NCBI GenBank assembly: GCA_029215795.1
Contig: JARDYH010000007.1
Span: 101,447,263-101,511,262, forward strand
Source: Anniella stebbinsi
Taxonomy: Eukaryota; Chordata; Lepidosauria; Squamata; Anniellidae
DNA: 64,000 nt
Direction of reading: 5' to 3'
Shown: positions 11,591-22,605 of the stretch, piece after piece
Position numbering within the stretch: the first letter of the stretch is position 1
How the letters are laid out: every line of letters starts with the position of its first letter
The notes under the pieces: model-generated
Seen by the model: the letters and a program-made list of their open reading frames with translations, nothing else
Told to the model about the DNA's origin: nothing
Databases searched by the model: none
Position numbers and translations under genes: made by a program

Positions 11591-12078
11591 ATGAAAAATA
11601 TGCAACCTGAGTATATTGGTAGCACTGCAGTGGGCAGTACAGCCATCTCCCCTGGAGGCATTTATTTTATCTCATCCCATAACTGTACTCCAGTTTAGCC
11701 AATTCCAGTTAAACACTTGCTCTCTGCCTGCCTTCCGTTCAATCCAAATCCAGTCCGACAATTAGTCCTAAATTCCCCCTTGGCCTCATCTTCTCCTAGC
11801 TGAAGGCTGCTACCTTCTCAGATGCCAAAGCCTGGAAAGACATTCCAAGCTACCAAAGAACATTACTGCTCTTTTGTTAAAGTTCCCGGCTGCCCCTTCA
11901 CAAAAGCTCAAGGCCAAACTAGACATGGTGCTAGATGTGTCATTCGGAAGCAGGCCAGCTTTTAAAAAATTAATAGCAGTCATGTGCACATGGAGCGACC
12001 GGGAGCTTAATACCAGTGTGCTGCTATTGGCCTGGTTGTTATTGGTTTTATATCATGTTTTAATGATGTTTATTCTAT

Positions 12079-12400
12079 TAGGGTGACCATATTTTGGAAA
12101 CCAAAAAGGAGGACAACATGTCCTCCTCCAGGGGGCATGTCCAGCATCAAGGGGGGGGGGTTGCCCACCTGAACATAGCCTTGGTCACATCTCTGGTTTT
12201 ACAACACACAATTAAGACAAATCTGTTCTACATAACATCTTAATGTTAAAATCACTGAAATAACAAGTGAGACACCCAATGTATCTGAAATTAACTTCAC
12301 TCGCTCCTACTTTTGTAGTTTTACTGTACTTGGTTGCTATACTCTGTGTGATACATTCTCTCCTTCCCTCCAATATCTTTTCTGATTGTATCCTGACTCT
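12079..12400 (+). mobile_element. hAT-type element, 5' fragment
   Basis: It starts TAGGGTGACCATATTTTGGA and stays alignable for roughly 320 bp with the 5' part of the complete element at 18654 (shared: AAAGGAGGACAACATG, GGGGGCATG, CACACAATTAAG, TACATAACATCTTAATGTTA). The matching 3' end is not found downstream, so the copy is truncated or too diverged. No transposase frame. Confidence 0.75.
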
Positions 12401-13880
12401 GCTGCAAGCTGCTGCTTAACAGCGCTTGCTGCCGGTTGGCTAGCTGGCTTTTTTATTTTAAAGTTCATTTTTTTTTTAAAAAAACTTGTGTATGATTGTC
12501 ACAAGTTTCTCTACTCTAACATTAGGGTGGGTGTTGTGGGCGGCAGACACTACTTTGCCCATTCACACTTCTCACTTATATATATATTAGCTTCTCAAGG
12601 CTTTTGCATTGGCACCACTTTCCACACCCAGACTTTGAACTCCTGTCTACTTCCTGTACAAACATGCGACTCTGAGACCCTCTTTCTAATGCCCTGCGTT
12701 TCATGCTAGCACCATGGGGTTAAGTTACAACAGGTGTCTCTGGGTTGTCTGTGCAGCCTCTGTTGTCTCTCTCTCTAAATCATTGCAGCCAAACCAAAGC
12801 CTCCAGCCTCAAACAATCAATCTCCCTCCCTCTTCCAAGTTTCCCAACGCTCCAGCCGGGCTGCACACTTGTACCCTGTGGCTGGCGGGAAGGATGCCAG
12901 CTCATTGCTTGGTCATGTCTGGTGACTCTTACTTTAAAAACTGCCTCCACTGCCAGCCGCCTCTGCCTGCAGCAACACTGGACTCTGAGACACTCTTGAA
13001 AGGCTCTGTGTGGCACGCCAGGCTCTCAGGGCTCAGCTACAGCCACTTCTGAGTTGTGACTTCAGTCTAACTCTGTCTCTAAGAGTTATGCAAGCCAGCA
13101 CTTCAAATGTTCTGCATTGCATGCCAGCAGTGCAAACAGAGCCTAGCTCACAAGTGAACAAAGGGAAGTGGAAGGGAAGGGGTAGCAAAGCAAAGCAAAG
13201 CAAAGCAACAACATACCAGGTTCCAACATCCGCAGCAACAGGGCATCTGCAAAGGTGAGAGCCTCTCTCTCGACTGGCTCCTCACTGTTGGTCATGAGAG
13301 TTTTTCTCTAAGGATGACCCTTCATCACCCATGATGTGGGACTCTGAGAAAAAGGCCTCTGGTCCATGCTGTTTTGCCCTGTGGGCTGCTTTGACTGACC
13401 TCTCCTTTCCCACATTTTGATCTGTGGATGCCTCGCCTCTGCTCAGCTCCAGGTGCCCGAATGCCCACCAAATATGCAACAGGAAAGGTGCCATGCTTGC
13501 CCAGCACTTCTTAGCTAAAAACTTGAGATCCCCTTGATGCCAAGGTGCAAGACCCCAAAGAGGAGATTTGACAACCTGAATTTGAAGGGTATGGCTCCAG
13601 TGTTGTTTTTTAAAAATAATTTTAAAACCTCAACATTTTAAAAAAAATCCTAAAAATCAACGGATGAACAGATCTGCTTCAAATTTGGCATGGCTAAAGC
13701 CTTACTAAACACCTATCATGATGCCAAGTTTCATCTCTTTATCTTTGCAAATGACAGCTGTAAGCATTTTTTAAAATTCCCATTGACTATAAAGTAGAGC
13801 TGCCCTTTGAGTGGGGGGAGGATGGGGAAAATCTGAATTTTTCTTCAAATTTCATAATTCTCCCCTTCCTGGATTTGTTA
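12400..13880. other. Unannotated DNA, possibly interior of the hAT fragment
   Basis: Sequence past 12400 has no counterpart in the 18.65-kb hAT. A (AAAGC)n run lies at 13184-13208. Overlapping open frames at 12.7-13.1 kb exist on both strands but lack recognisable domains. Confidence 0.4.
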
Positions 13881-13884
13881 CCAA

Positions 13885-14240
13885 GGTCCCCTCCACAAGG
13901 ATGCGCTTTTGCGCCCGGTTCGGGGATTATGCGCATTTTCGCGGAGGCGCATTTACGCCTAATCCCTCTGCACGGGAGGCGGCGAGAGGCGGCGAAGCGC
14001 ATTAATTGATGTCCAAAAAGCGCTTTAGAAGACGTTAATACGCATAATCGCTTGTTCACACGGCGAAAATGCGCTTTAACGGCCGGAGAAAAATAAAAGT
14101 CGCTATTTAACGCGCATTCGAAAATGCGCATTATCGGGGAGATAACGCGCCTGTACGCCCATTTTGCGCTCCACTGGTGTGGAGGTAAAATTTATAATGA
14201 GCCTTCAAGGCTCATTAAACGTCTCGTGTGGAGGAGGCCC
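13885..14240. mobile_element. CCTCTACAAG-family MITE, copy 3
   Basis: Begins GGTCCCCTCCACAAGG and ends CTCGTGTGGAGGAGGCCC. The interior is a CpG-rich array of GCGCATT-type words matching 5752-6104 nearly throughout. It gives a spurious minus-strand frame (13787-14131). CpG content is higher than in copy 1, suggesting a younger copy with less CpG decay. Confidence 0.8.
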
Positions 14241-14431
14241 AAAAGTCCTGACATGTCCTGGTTTTTCCTGACATATGTGCCTGCTTGCACATTTTTTAAA
14301 AATAGCTGCAATAGAGTTTGACTCAGAGAGCACAGCTCCCATTTCTAGTAGATCTGGTAACTGAGCAGTGATAAGAAAGACCTCTGGGAAGTTTGTATAT
14401 CGGGGTGCTTGCAATGCAATGCAGCCACACT

Positions 14432-14751
14432 TAGGCTGACCAGATAAAATCCAGGTCAGGGCTCATGTAACTTTAACAGTTGTAGAGAAAAGGGAATTTC
14501 AGCCAGGGTCATTTGTATGCAATTAGTTCCTGGTGAAATTCCCTCTTCATCACAACAGTTAAAGTTGCAGGCACTATACTAGAGTGACCATATACAAAAG
14601 AAGGCAGGGCCCCTGCGCCTTTAACTGTTGTGATGAAGAGGGAATTTCCCCAGGAACTAATTGCATACAAATGACACTGGCTGAAATTCCCTTTGCTCTA
14701 CAACTGTTAAAGTTACATGAGCCCTGACCTGGATTTTATCCGGTCAGCCTA
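14432..14751. mobile_element. 320-bp palindromic hAT MITE, copy 1
   Basis: Starts TAGGCTGACCAGATAAAATC and ends with its inverse, GGTCAGCCTA. Exact 8-bp target duplication GCCACACT at 14424-14431 and 14752-14759. The element is two ~140-bp complementary arms around a ~40-nt asymmetric centre (ACTAGAGTGACCATATAC). An 8-bp duplication with a YAGGG-like end is the rule for hAT transposons. Non-coding. Relies on an unseen transposase. Confidence 0.92.
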
Positions 14752-14759
14752 GCCACACT

Positions 14760-15500
14760 GCCTCTTTCATCATTTTTTATGGGAAGTCCAGATGTTGTGA
14801 TCTCCTTAACAGATATGTTGCTGTAAGAAACAAAGGCAGACGTGGTGGGAAAACATAGGAGGGTTACAAGTGGAAGATGACGTCATTCAGAGCCCTTACT
14901 CAACAACAACAAACAAAACACACACACACAAACCACGTATGAGGCAGGGCAATGGCACAATAAAAGCTACATTTGGAAGCACCCTTAGTCCTCTCATTTC
15001 AGTGCAGCTACACAGGAAAAGGCTGACGGATACCAGGAAGGCTGAGCAATCATGGAGATCAAGCAGGAGATGGAGTGTGTAGGTTTCATAAACAGACCCT
15101 ACCTTTCACCTGATAATTGAGTACTGAATGAGGCTAAATCCTACAACCGTGTATCATGCACATCACAGGGAGTGGGCCTTACAGCACAGAAGAATTCCTA
15201 GGGCCTGGGTGTTGAAGAGATAAATCCCCTTTGTGCCAGGTTTTGGCAAGTTATGAATCTAGCAGCAATTCCTCAAGGAACACAAACGCAAGGCCAAACA
15301 TAATTCCATCACGATTCAGCTGTTAGCTGGTGGCCTGGGAGGGTTTTTCATGGTCAAGTAAAAATGCACAGACAGGCAGGGCTAACCCAGGGCATTGGGC
15401 TTTCTGTGATAGCATCAGCCTAGCTTGCTCCTGACTAACTGCCTCTCCCACCACGAGCACGCTGTGTCCTTCCCAGGGCTTAACACTCCGCCAATATTTC
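14760..15500. other. Unannotated non-coding DNA
   Basis: No gene or family member is recognised. A short ACACAC tract lies near 14920-14930. Confidence 0.45.
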
Positions 15501-15720
15501 TTGGTTTCTCTTCATGCTATTTATTACCTACATGAAATTGCTGGATGAAATCACGTGGAGGTTTGGACTGAGTTTGAAACGTCATCCTGATGCTACTGAC
15601 ATGCAGCTGTGCCTCTCTTTTCCATTGCCTAATCCCAGGGAGACAGTGGAGGTGAGGAAGCGGTGCCTGGGGTCCGTTCAAGAATGGATGGGGGTAAAAA
15701 AAAAAATGGTTGGGGAATCA
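15500..15720 (+). mobile_element. L2/CR1-like LINE reverse transcriptase fragment
   Basis: The frame MLFITYMKLLDEITWRFGLS then ATDMQLCLSFPLPNPRETVE parallels MLFNIYMKPLGEVIRRCG and NDTQLYLSFSSNPGEAVAV of the neighbouring copy at 16542. This is the RT segment around the second catalytic block. The DD of the ADD box is absent here (ATD). It ends in a poly-A/poly-Lys stretch near 15696. It is a separate, older insertion from the copy downstream. Confidence 0.75.
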
Positions 15721-16089
15721 GAGGAGAGATCCCTGCAACTGCCCAAAGTTGTTTTAAAAATGTTTTTCTCTCTCCAAAACTCCAAAATGTGGCTGGGGAA
15801 AATGGCCGCCGGGAGCATGCAAGGGGGACTCTGTGGGCACAGGTGGGGTTAAGCACCCCTCCCATCCATCCACACATTGCCCCCTGCACTAAGTCCCCCA
15901 CCGCCTCATCATTCAGGTTATCTCAGTAAATGTGAGTTGAGAAACACATGCTTTTTGGGAAGATCCCATGCTATTCTGCCCTAAGAGTGGGTGCATCCAA
16001 GCACCCAGTTAATTCCAGGAGATTAGTGTTTACAGGGTAAACAGGAGTGCTATCTGCTTCAGGAGCTCACGCAAGTAGTGGATGATTGT

Positions 16090-17712
16090 TGGAAACGGTG
16101 GGTGATGCTTGACTTCAGTTGACTTCATCAAACTTTGAGGAACATACAACCCCCTTCCTTTGCAAGGTGTTTGAGTGGGTGGTTGCATGACAACTCCAGG
16201 CACTCTTGAATGAAACAGACTATCTAGAGCCATTTCAATTGAGCTTCAGGCTCAGTTTTGGACGGGAAACTGCCTTGGTCACCCTATGGGATAACCTTTG
16301 CTGGGAGAGGGACAGGGGGAGTGTGACCCTGTTGATTATTTTGGACTTCTCAGCATCATTCGATAACATTGCCTATAGTATTCTTCTGGATAGGTTGTCT
16401 GGGCTGGGAGTTGGAGGCACTGTGTTGTAGTGGTTTCGCACCTACTTAGATAGCCAATTCCAGAAGGTGGTGCTGGGGGATTATTTCTCTGTGCCATGGT
16501 ATCTAGACCATGGGGTTCCATAGGGCTCTATTTTATCCCCTATGCTGTTCAACATTTACATGAAACCACTGGGAGAGGTTATCCGGAGATGTGGACTGAG
16601 GTGTCATCAACGTGCAAATGACACCCAGCTCTACCTCTCCTTTTCATCAAACCCAGGTGAGGCAGTGGCTGTTCTGAATCAGTGCCTGGGCATGGTAATG
16701 GACTGGATGAGGGCCAACAAACTGAGACTGTTAGTGAGTGGTTCGTCTGTCTGGCTAGGTGATGTTTACCCTGTTCTGGATGGGGTTGGACTCCCCTTAA
16801 AGGATCGGGTTCGTAGTTTGGGGGGTGCTCCTGGATCCAGAACTGTCACTCGAGGCACAGGTGGACTCAGTGGCAAGGAGCACCTTTCATCAGCTTAGTC
16901 TGATATACTAACTGTGCCCTTATCTGGACAGAGATAAGCCTAGCTACAGTTATCCACACTCTGATAACCAATCATCTGGATTACTGCAATGCGTTATATG
17001 TGGGGCTGTCTTTGAAAACGGTCCGGAAACTCCAGTTGGTACAAAACAGGGCAGCCAGATTAACGCAGACTGGCCAACAAGACCACATTATGCCAGTCCT
17101 TTTCCAGCTTCACTGCTGCCGGACCAGGTCCTGGCCCGATTCAAAGTGCTGCTATTAACATTCAAAGCCCTAAATGGCTTGGGGCCAGGTTACCTGAAGG
17201 AATGCCTCCTCCCATATCTGTCTGCCCGGACCCTAAGATCACCTTTAGGGGTCCTTCTCCATGAGCTCCTGCCAAAGGAAGTGAGGCAGGTGGCTACCAG
17301 GAGGAGGGCATTCTCTGCTGTGGCACCCTGCCTGTGGAATGAGCTCCCCAGAGAGGTTCACCTGGCATCTACCTTATACTCCTTTTAATGCTAGGTGAAG
17401 ACCTTCTTATTCTCCCAGTATTTTAACAGTTTATTATCTTAGTCTTTAACTTCATTGTTTTAAATCTGTATTTTAAATTTGTATAAATCTCTGCATTGCT
17501 GCTTGGTTTTACCCTGGTTGTGCTTTTATATTATATTTTTATATTGTGTTTTTATACTGTTTGTTTTATACTGTTGTTTGTTTTATACTTTGATTCATGT
17601 TTGATGGTTTTAACTTTTGTGAACTGCCCAGAGAGCTTCAGTGATTGGGCAGTATAGAAATGCAATAAATAAATAAATAAATAAAAATAAATAAATAAAT
17701 AAATAAGAGATG
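16090..17712 (+). mobile_element. L2/CR1-clade LINE, 5'-truncated
   Basis: Encodes the middle and end of a LINE ORF2 in several broken frames: FQLSFRLSFGRETAL, LDFSASFDNIAYSILLDRL, GSILSPMLFNIYMKPLGEVI, NDTQLYLSFSSNPGEAV, LDYCNALYVGLSLKTVRKLQ, then FKALNGLGPGYLKECLLPY and RRAFSAVAPCLWNELPREVH. These are RT and C-terminal signatures of the L2/CR1 clade; no endonuclease remains. Internal stops (for example near 16429 and 16898) make it inactive. The 3' end is GGGCAGTATAGAAATGCAAT followed by (AATA)n at 17667-17706. Confidence 0.88.
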
Positions 17713-17888
17713 GCAGTGAAACTTATACTTCCAGGGCTGAGATATGAAGTTTGTAAATTTGTAATGCTCACCTCAAAGAAGAGGTGAATAATATTCAGAG
17801 CATTGAATTGGTATCCAAGCCAAGGGGATACCCACCCAGCTCTCAAAGCATGCCGGAGAAATGGTTCTGGTAGCCCTTGGAAAACTTC

Positions 17889-18007
17889 GAGCCTATCTAC
17901 ACTACTGCTTTAAAAGGGTTTATAACAGTTTTAAACCGGTTAATAACCGTTATTAACTGGTTTTAAATTGTTACAAACCGTTTTAAAGCAGTAGTGTAGA
18001 TAGGCTC
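17889..18007. mobile_element. 119-bp palindromic MITE, GAGCCTATCTACAC family, copy 2
   Basis: Same length as 5171-5289, with ends GAGCCTATCTACACTACTGC and GCAGTAGTGTAGATAGGCTC, now a perfect 20-bp inverted pair. The centre holds GGTTAATAACCGTTATTAAC. No target duplication is obvious. Confidence 0.85.
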
Positions 18008-18284
18008 ATAGTTTTCCCAAGGACTATTTCAGTGTTAAGCTTCACCACAGGAGGGGGTGAGTGAATTGGCTTTGAAATAATAAGCCAAGCTACTTCCCAG
18101 TTTATTTCAGAGCCAAAGTGACTCATGGATACCTTGCTTATCACTAAAATGAAGAGATAAGGAAGTCATCTAAAGAGAATACAATGTGTATTTCAAGTGT
18201 TTTAAACGTGCATTTCTTGTTTAGCATGTTCAGCTTGTCATAATTTATCATACAGTTTCCAGATATGGGGGGCAGGGAGATTTG

Positions 18285-18425
18285 GGCCAATCCAGGGGTA
18301 GGCCACCCGTGTTCTCCAGGTGTTTTGGACTACAAACCTCATACTTCTTGCTCATTGGCCATGTTGGCTGGTACATATGAGAGTTTTAGAACAAAGCGCC
18401 TGGAGGCCTATAGGATGCCCACACC
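18285..18425. mobile_element. Palindromic repeat of the GGACTACAA family, diverged
   Basis: Contains TTTTGGACTACAAACCTCAT then CTCATTGGCCATGTTGGCTG, words also seen at 57110-57240 and in part at 39530-39672 and 55861-56430. The family is an imperfect palindrome, with ACTACAACTCCCATCA on one arm and its complement on the other. Strongly decayed here. Confidence 0.5.
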
Positions 18426-19197
18426 AGTCCAGTCCATAAAAAAAGTTACCTTAAATTAAAACCACAGAGACATCCATGAGAATTCAGCGGTCAAAAGAAA
18501 TACACAAATCATTCCGAACCAGCATGCAACGCTATCCCAGAAAGTAAAACTTTAACTAGTCACCAAAGTGGTAAACAATGTTAGGGAACAATAGTATAAC
18601 CAAAGAAATTTCTATTCATATTCCATTATCTTCATGATATCACATGTCAAGATTAGGGTGACCATATTTTGGAAACCAAAAAGGAGGACAACATGGCCGC
18701 CTCAAGGGGGCATGCCCACCAACATGGCCGGCTCCCAAAGGGACATGTCCACCCAAAGATGGCCTTGATCACATTTCTGATTTCACAGCACACAATTAAG
18801 GCAAACCTGTTCTACATAACATCTTAATGTTAAAATCACTGAGACATTCAATGTATTTGAAATTACCTTCACTCCTACTTTTGTAGCTTTTGCTGTACTT
18901 TAAAGATTTTGCTATACTTTGTGTGATACAGTCTCCCTTTCCCTCAAATATCTTTTCTGACTGCAAATCCTTCATTGGATGACCATAGTCTCACCTTTCC
19001 TAACATTTAACACTCTTTCCCCATCACCTTTCTCATATTCATACTCACAGCTTCAGCATACTGCTACCACTGAACAAATGAAGCAGTTGACAAGTACAGA
19101 AAAAGCTAGTACAACAAACTAGCAACCTAGCATTAAGAAAGAGTATAAAATACTATTACCCTGCAAGCATTAGCCATGGAATAAAATGGACTAAAGG

Positions 19198-19223
19198 GTT
19201 GTTGTTGTTGTTGTTGTTGTTGT
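19198..19223. repeat. (GTT)n microsatellite
   Basis: About eight uninterrupted GTT units inside the 18.65-kb hAT element. Confidence 0.95.
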
Positions 19224-19963
19224 CACTTCTCACTAGCACCTCTTAGCTTGTTTCAACTTCTGATTTATCAATGAGAAACTAATCTAACAATGTGTCATTA
19301 TATCTCTGGTTCATTAGCCATGTAAACAAGACCATGGTCAGTAGCAATACAAAGAAAGGCCAGAACAGATGCCCATTATCACAATGCTAGACAAATATCT
19401 CCTGAATTTACACTGTTTCAGTGTGCAGAGAACAGAAATCTCAATCAGGGACCCAAAGAAAACTGCCCAAAGAAACCTCAGAAACAAGTCCCATTGATTT
19501 CAATAAAGCTTACTCCCAGATAAATGAATATAGGATTGCAGCCACTTCACATATGTTCAGCTTACTCTAGCAAGTGCAAGGCCCTCCTGTCAAGAAGAAC
19601 TATGCACTCATGAGAACCTGGCCTCATGGATCATGCAACCAGCAGGTGCTCTCCAGAAAGACGCTTTTAGAGCCTAGGAGATCCAGACACACTCAGACAA
19701 GCCAAGACAAGCCACACTATGCACTCACATGTTATCTTGCTGGGACAGAACAATTTTGGGAAAAGACAATACTTTGTTATCGACCAAACATTACAGTAAT
19801 AAACAAGAAAAACACACCTACCTCATTGATTTAGCAATACCTAATGGCAAAAATGTTGCAGAAAAGGAATAGGAAAAGAGAGAAAAAAATGGTTATGGAA
19901 ATTAAAGAACTGTGCAGCAGGAAAAGGTTACAATTATTCAGTTAATCACATCAGACACCAGCA

Positions 19964-19989
19964 ACACACACACACACACACACACACAC
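19964..19989. repeat. (CA)n microsatellite
   Basis: About 13 CA units inside the 18.65-kb hAT element. Confidence 0.95.
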
Positions 19990-20404
19990 TACAGAAAACC
20001 TTCAGAAACTGGGCCTACCAAAATAAATCCACACCAACATCCAGAAAGCAGTCATACTTAAAACATTTTTAAGAAGGATGAATAAGTATCAGCAATTGTT
20101 ACAAAATATACATCATGCCAATTATCTCAAAGTAAATTGGAGAGGAAGGTCTATGGGTCAAAATGCATTATTAAAAAAATGAATTGCTATCTTCTAGCAC
20201 CAGCTAGAGACCCACCTCTTCCTTTGCACTCTGGAAGCAGGTGGGCACAAACAACTCAAACAAAGTAGGTGTCAGCTAGACCTCTCTGTGGACAGTATTC
20301 CACAACAGGGGGCTACTACTGAAAAGTCCCACTCCCAAGTAGCCCTGCACCACACCACAGCGTATGAGGGCACTTGGAACAGGACTTCCAATAACCACCA
20401 AAGG

Positions 20405-20531
20405 TAGGATGACCATATGAAAAGGAGGACAGGGCTCCTGTATCTTTAACAGTTGTGTAGAGAAGGGAATTTCAGCTGGTGTCATTTGTATGCATGCAGC
20501 ACCTGGTGAAATTCCCTCTTCATCACCGCTG
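20405..20531. mobile_element. Left arm of a 320-bp hAT palindrome, inside the larger hAT
   Basis: TAGGATGACCATATGAAAAG through CCCTCTTCATCACC matches one arm of the palindromic MITE. The match stops abruptly at about 20531, where GC-rich sequence of the host element resumes. No flanking 8-bp repeat belongs to this half, so it is either a deletion derivative or a shared ancestral end. Confidence 0.75.
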
Positions 20532-21318
20532 TCCCGGTTTGCCCCCGCCGCCCCCCGGTTGGCCCGGCTTGCCCCAGGGCCATCTGGTCACCGTTTTGGG
20601 GGGCTAAATTTCCGGATTTGGCCCTCCAAAACAGTTTTTCCGCCCGGATGCAGATTTGCTCCCCATTTCCCGGGCATGTCCGGACAAATCCGGGCGTCTG
20701 GTCACCCTAGTCAAGATGGCTTCACAGAAAACTGATTTATATATTGCATTTAATAAGGAAGAGGCTTCATCAAGGGGATAAAATTTGGCCACAACTTTAT
20801 TTTAATTACATGCATTATAGAAAGGTTGGAGGAGGGGCAGTATGGGAGATGAGGGTCAGTGATAAAAGGCTAGGCGAAGCGATTTTCAGATCTTAACAGG
20901 ACGCTTGAACTATGCTTGCAGAGTAGTCATGCCAGGCAGGGCATTTTGCTCTCACCTATACAATGTCACCAAAGGCATTGCCACTTCACATTATTAAATT
21001 AGAATACTGACATGGGCCCTTAAGGACTTAATGTTATGGGAGGAATTTTTTCAAAGCTATAATGATGTCTCAATTTAGAGGGAGCCACTGAAATTAGTAA
21101 CCAAGTTACAGGTGGATTCAGATGCCACAGGAGAGTATAGGCTAGGCATACTTTGGCGTGGGGAATGGTGCACTGAACCATGGCCTGAGAATTGGATAGA
21201 GGCAGAGGCATCACAAGGGATCTGGCTTTTCTGGATGTCTGGAGTTTTCCCTGTGGGAGGTGGGACACTTTTTCAATAATCCCTAGCTCAACCCAGAGAA
21301 AAATGAATCTGGTTAAAG

Positions 21319-21635
21319 TAGGCTGACCATATGAAAAGGAGGACAGGGCTCATGTAACTTTAACAGTTCTAGAGAAAAGGAAATTTCAGCCAGTGTCATT
21401 TGTTTGCAATTAGTTCCTGGTGAAATTCCCTCTTCATCACAACAGTTAAAGTTGCAGGGGCCCTGCCTTCTTTTGTATATGGTCACTCTAGTATAGTGCC
21501 TGCATCTTTAACTGTTGTGATGAAGAGGGAATTTCACCAGGAACTAATTGCATACAAATGACACTGGCTGAAATTCCCTTTTCTCTACAACTGTTAAAGT
21601 TACATGAGCCCTGTCCTTTTCATATGGTCAGCCTA
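21319..21635. mobile_element. 320-bp palindromic hAT MITE, copy 2
   Basis: TAGGCTGACCATATGAAAAG at the left and the inverse at the right. GTTAAAG flanks both sides (21312-21318 and 21636-21642), a 7-bp match consistent with an 8-bp duplication that lost or changed a base. The asymmetric centre is in the opposite sense to copy 1, meaning the element is inserted the other way round. Confidence 0.88.
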
Positions 21636-21662
21636 GTTAAAGGACTAGGCTGACCATGTTGT

Positions 21663-22235
21663 TCATGTGTTAATTAATGAAAAGGTATTAAGCTGCTCAA
21701 AGGCAGAGCATGATGTGAAATGTCCCATGGGCATGATGGCCTTATTGTAAGAAATAGAAGGGCACCCTAGAATCTGGAGTCCAACAAGTTGATCTCCTTC
21801 GAGTGCACAGGCAGCAGCCTGAAGGCAGACTTGATATCTCATCCCATAAAGCCCTATGACCCAGGGCTGGAACTGTGAGCAGTGCAGCATCAAAAAAACA
21901 TATTTTATGGGTTGGATCAATCATGTCATTCACAGAGTCACCCTTTGTGAATGATAGGTTGTGTACCAGGCTATACTCTCCTGGGGCCTTCTTAGGCACA
22001 ACTCCAAGAAGGGATATGCAAAGGGTGGGCATTGTGAGAACTCAGTGTGGTCCCAATACCCTCCGTTCCTTTACCTCCTTGGCTATTTTTGTCTAAATGT
22101 GCATGCCCTAATTCCTGTACTGATTTGGCATTTTTAGCAAGCTGGCCCCTGTCATTTGTGTAACGCATCCTGGATTCATGTACAAAGCCATCTTGTAAGT
22201 ATATGGGTAAAATGCCAGCCAATGTAAATAGGGTG
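21663..22235 (-). mobile_element. DIRS-like retrotransposon reverse transcriptase relic
   Basis: Minus-strand frames give, in order, YLQDGFVHESRMRYTNDRGQ, then LLGVVPKKAPGEYSLVHNLS followed by FTKGDSVNDMI, and, after a frameshift, NKAIMPMGHFTSCSAFEQLN. The GVVPKK, PGEYxLxHNLS, GDSVND and MPMGxxxSCSAFEQ words are the N-terminal RT blocks of DIRS-type tyrosine-recombinase retroelements. Only about 190 codons in at least two frames remain. No recombinase domain or split repeats are visible. It is dead and truncated on both sides. Confidence 0.75.
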
Positions 22236-22253
22236 GGAAGCTAGGGACCAACT

Positions 22254-22605
22254 AGACACAGGGAAAGACCTGCAGTGGCTGTGTCTCTGCGCTGGCTCAG
22301 ACAATGCGGGTGCAGCTTTGCAGCCACTGCAGAGCTTTCCCACAATGCTGCGGTTTGAAAAAGTCGGGGATTTACTCTGACTTTTTCAATTGGAGCTACG
22401 TCAATACAGCGCTTCTGCCATCTGACATCACTCTGGGGCCAACCCAGGGGCGGAGCCTGGTAGAAGGCAACCAGCCATTGGTTGCCTTCCGCCAGGTAGA
22501 GGGCAAGGGCGGGTCTGGTACCTGTATGGCCGCCCAGAAAACCCACGCTCCTTCCTCAGCGTTGGGATTACCTGACCACCCTGGAAGAGGGAAATCTCAT
22601 GATGT
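22254..22605. mobile_element. Unassigned dispersed repeat, copy 2 of a 3-member family
   Basis: Colinear with 8393-8800: ACTAGACACAGGGAAAG, GGGGATTTACTCTGAC, ACGTCAATACAGCGCTTC, GCCTGGTAGAAGGCAACCAG, GCCCAGAAAACCCACGCTCC, GTTGGGATTACCTGACC. No frame is conserved between copies. The 3' boundary is uncertain. Confidence 0.55.

Larger units (their letters stand above)
18654..20709. mobile_element. 2.06-kb hAT-type element with exact 8-bp TSD
   Basis: The left end TAGGGTGACCATATTTTGGA and right end CGTCTGGTCACCCTA share the inverted terminal TAGGGTGACCA. Directly outside both ends is the same 8-mer, GTCAAGAT (18646-18653 and 20710-20717). The first ~320 bp match the fragment at 12079. The interior includes (GTT)n, (CA)n and a partial copy of the 320-bp palindrome. 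No transposase domain is recognised, so it is non-autonomous or decayed. The GC-rich 3' part contains repeated CCGGAT / CCGGAC words. Confidence 0.85.

Noticed and set aside
13787..14131. 114-codon minus-strand frame rich in Arg and Cys.
   Set aside because: Falls inside the CpG-rich CCTCTACAAG MITE; an analogous frame in copy 1 (5785-5997) is not conserved in length or sequence.
21319..21635. Apparent inversion of the central ~45 bp of the 320-bp MITE relative to copies at 14432 and 47048.
   Set aside because: The arms are complementary, so inserting the whole element in the opposite orientation inverts only the visible centre. No internal inversion is needed.
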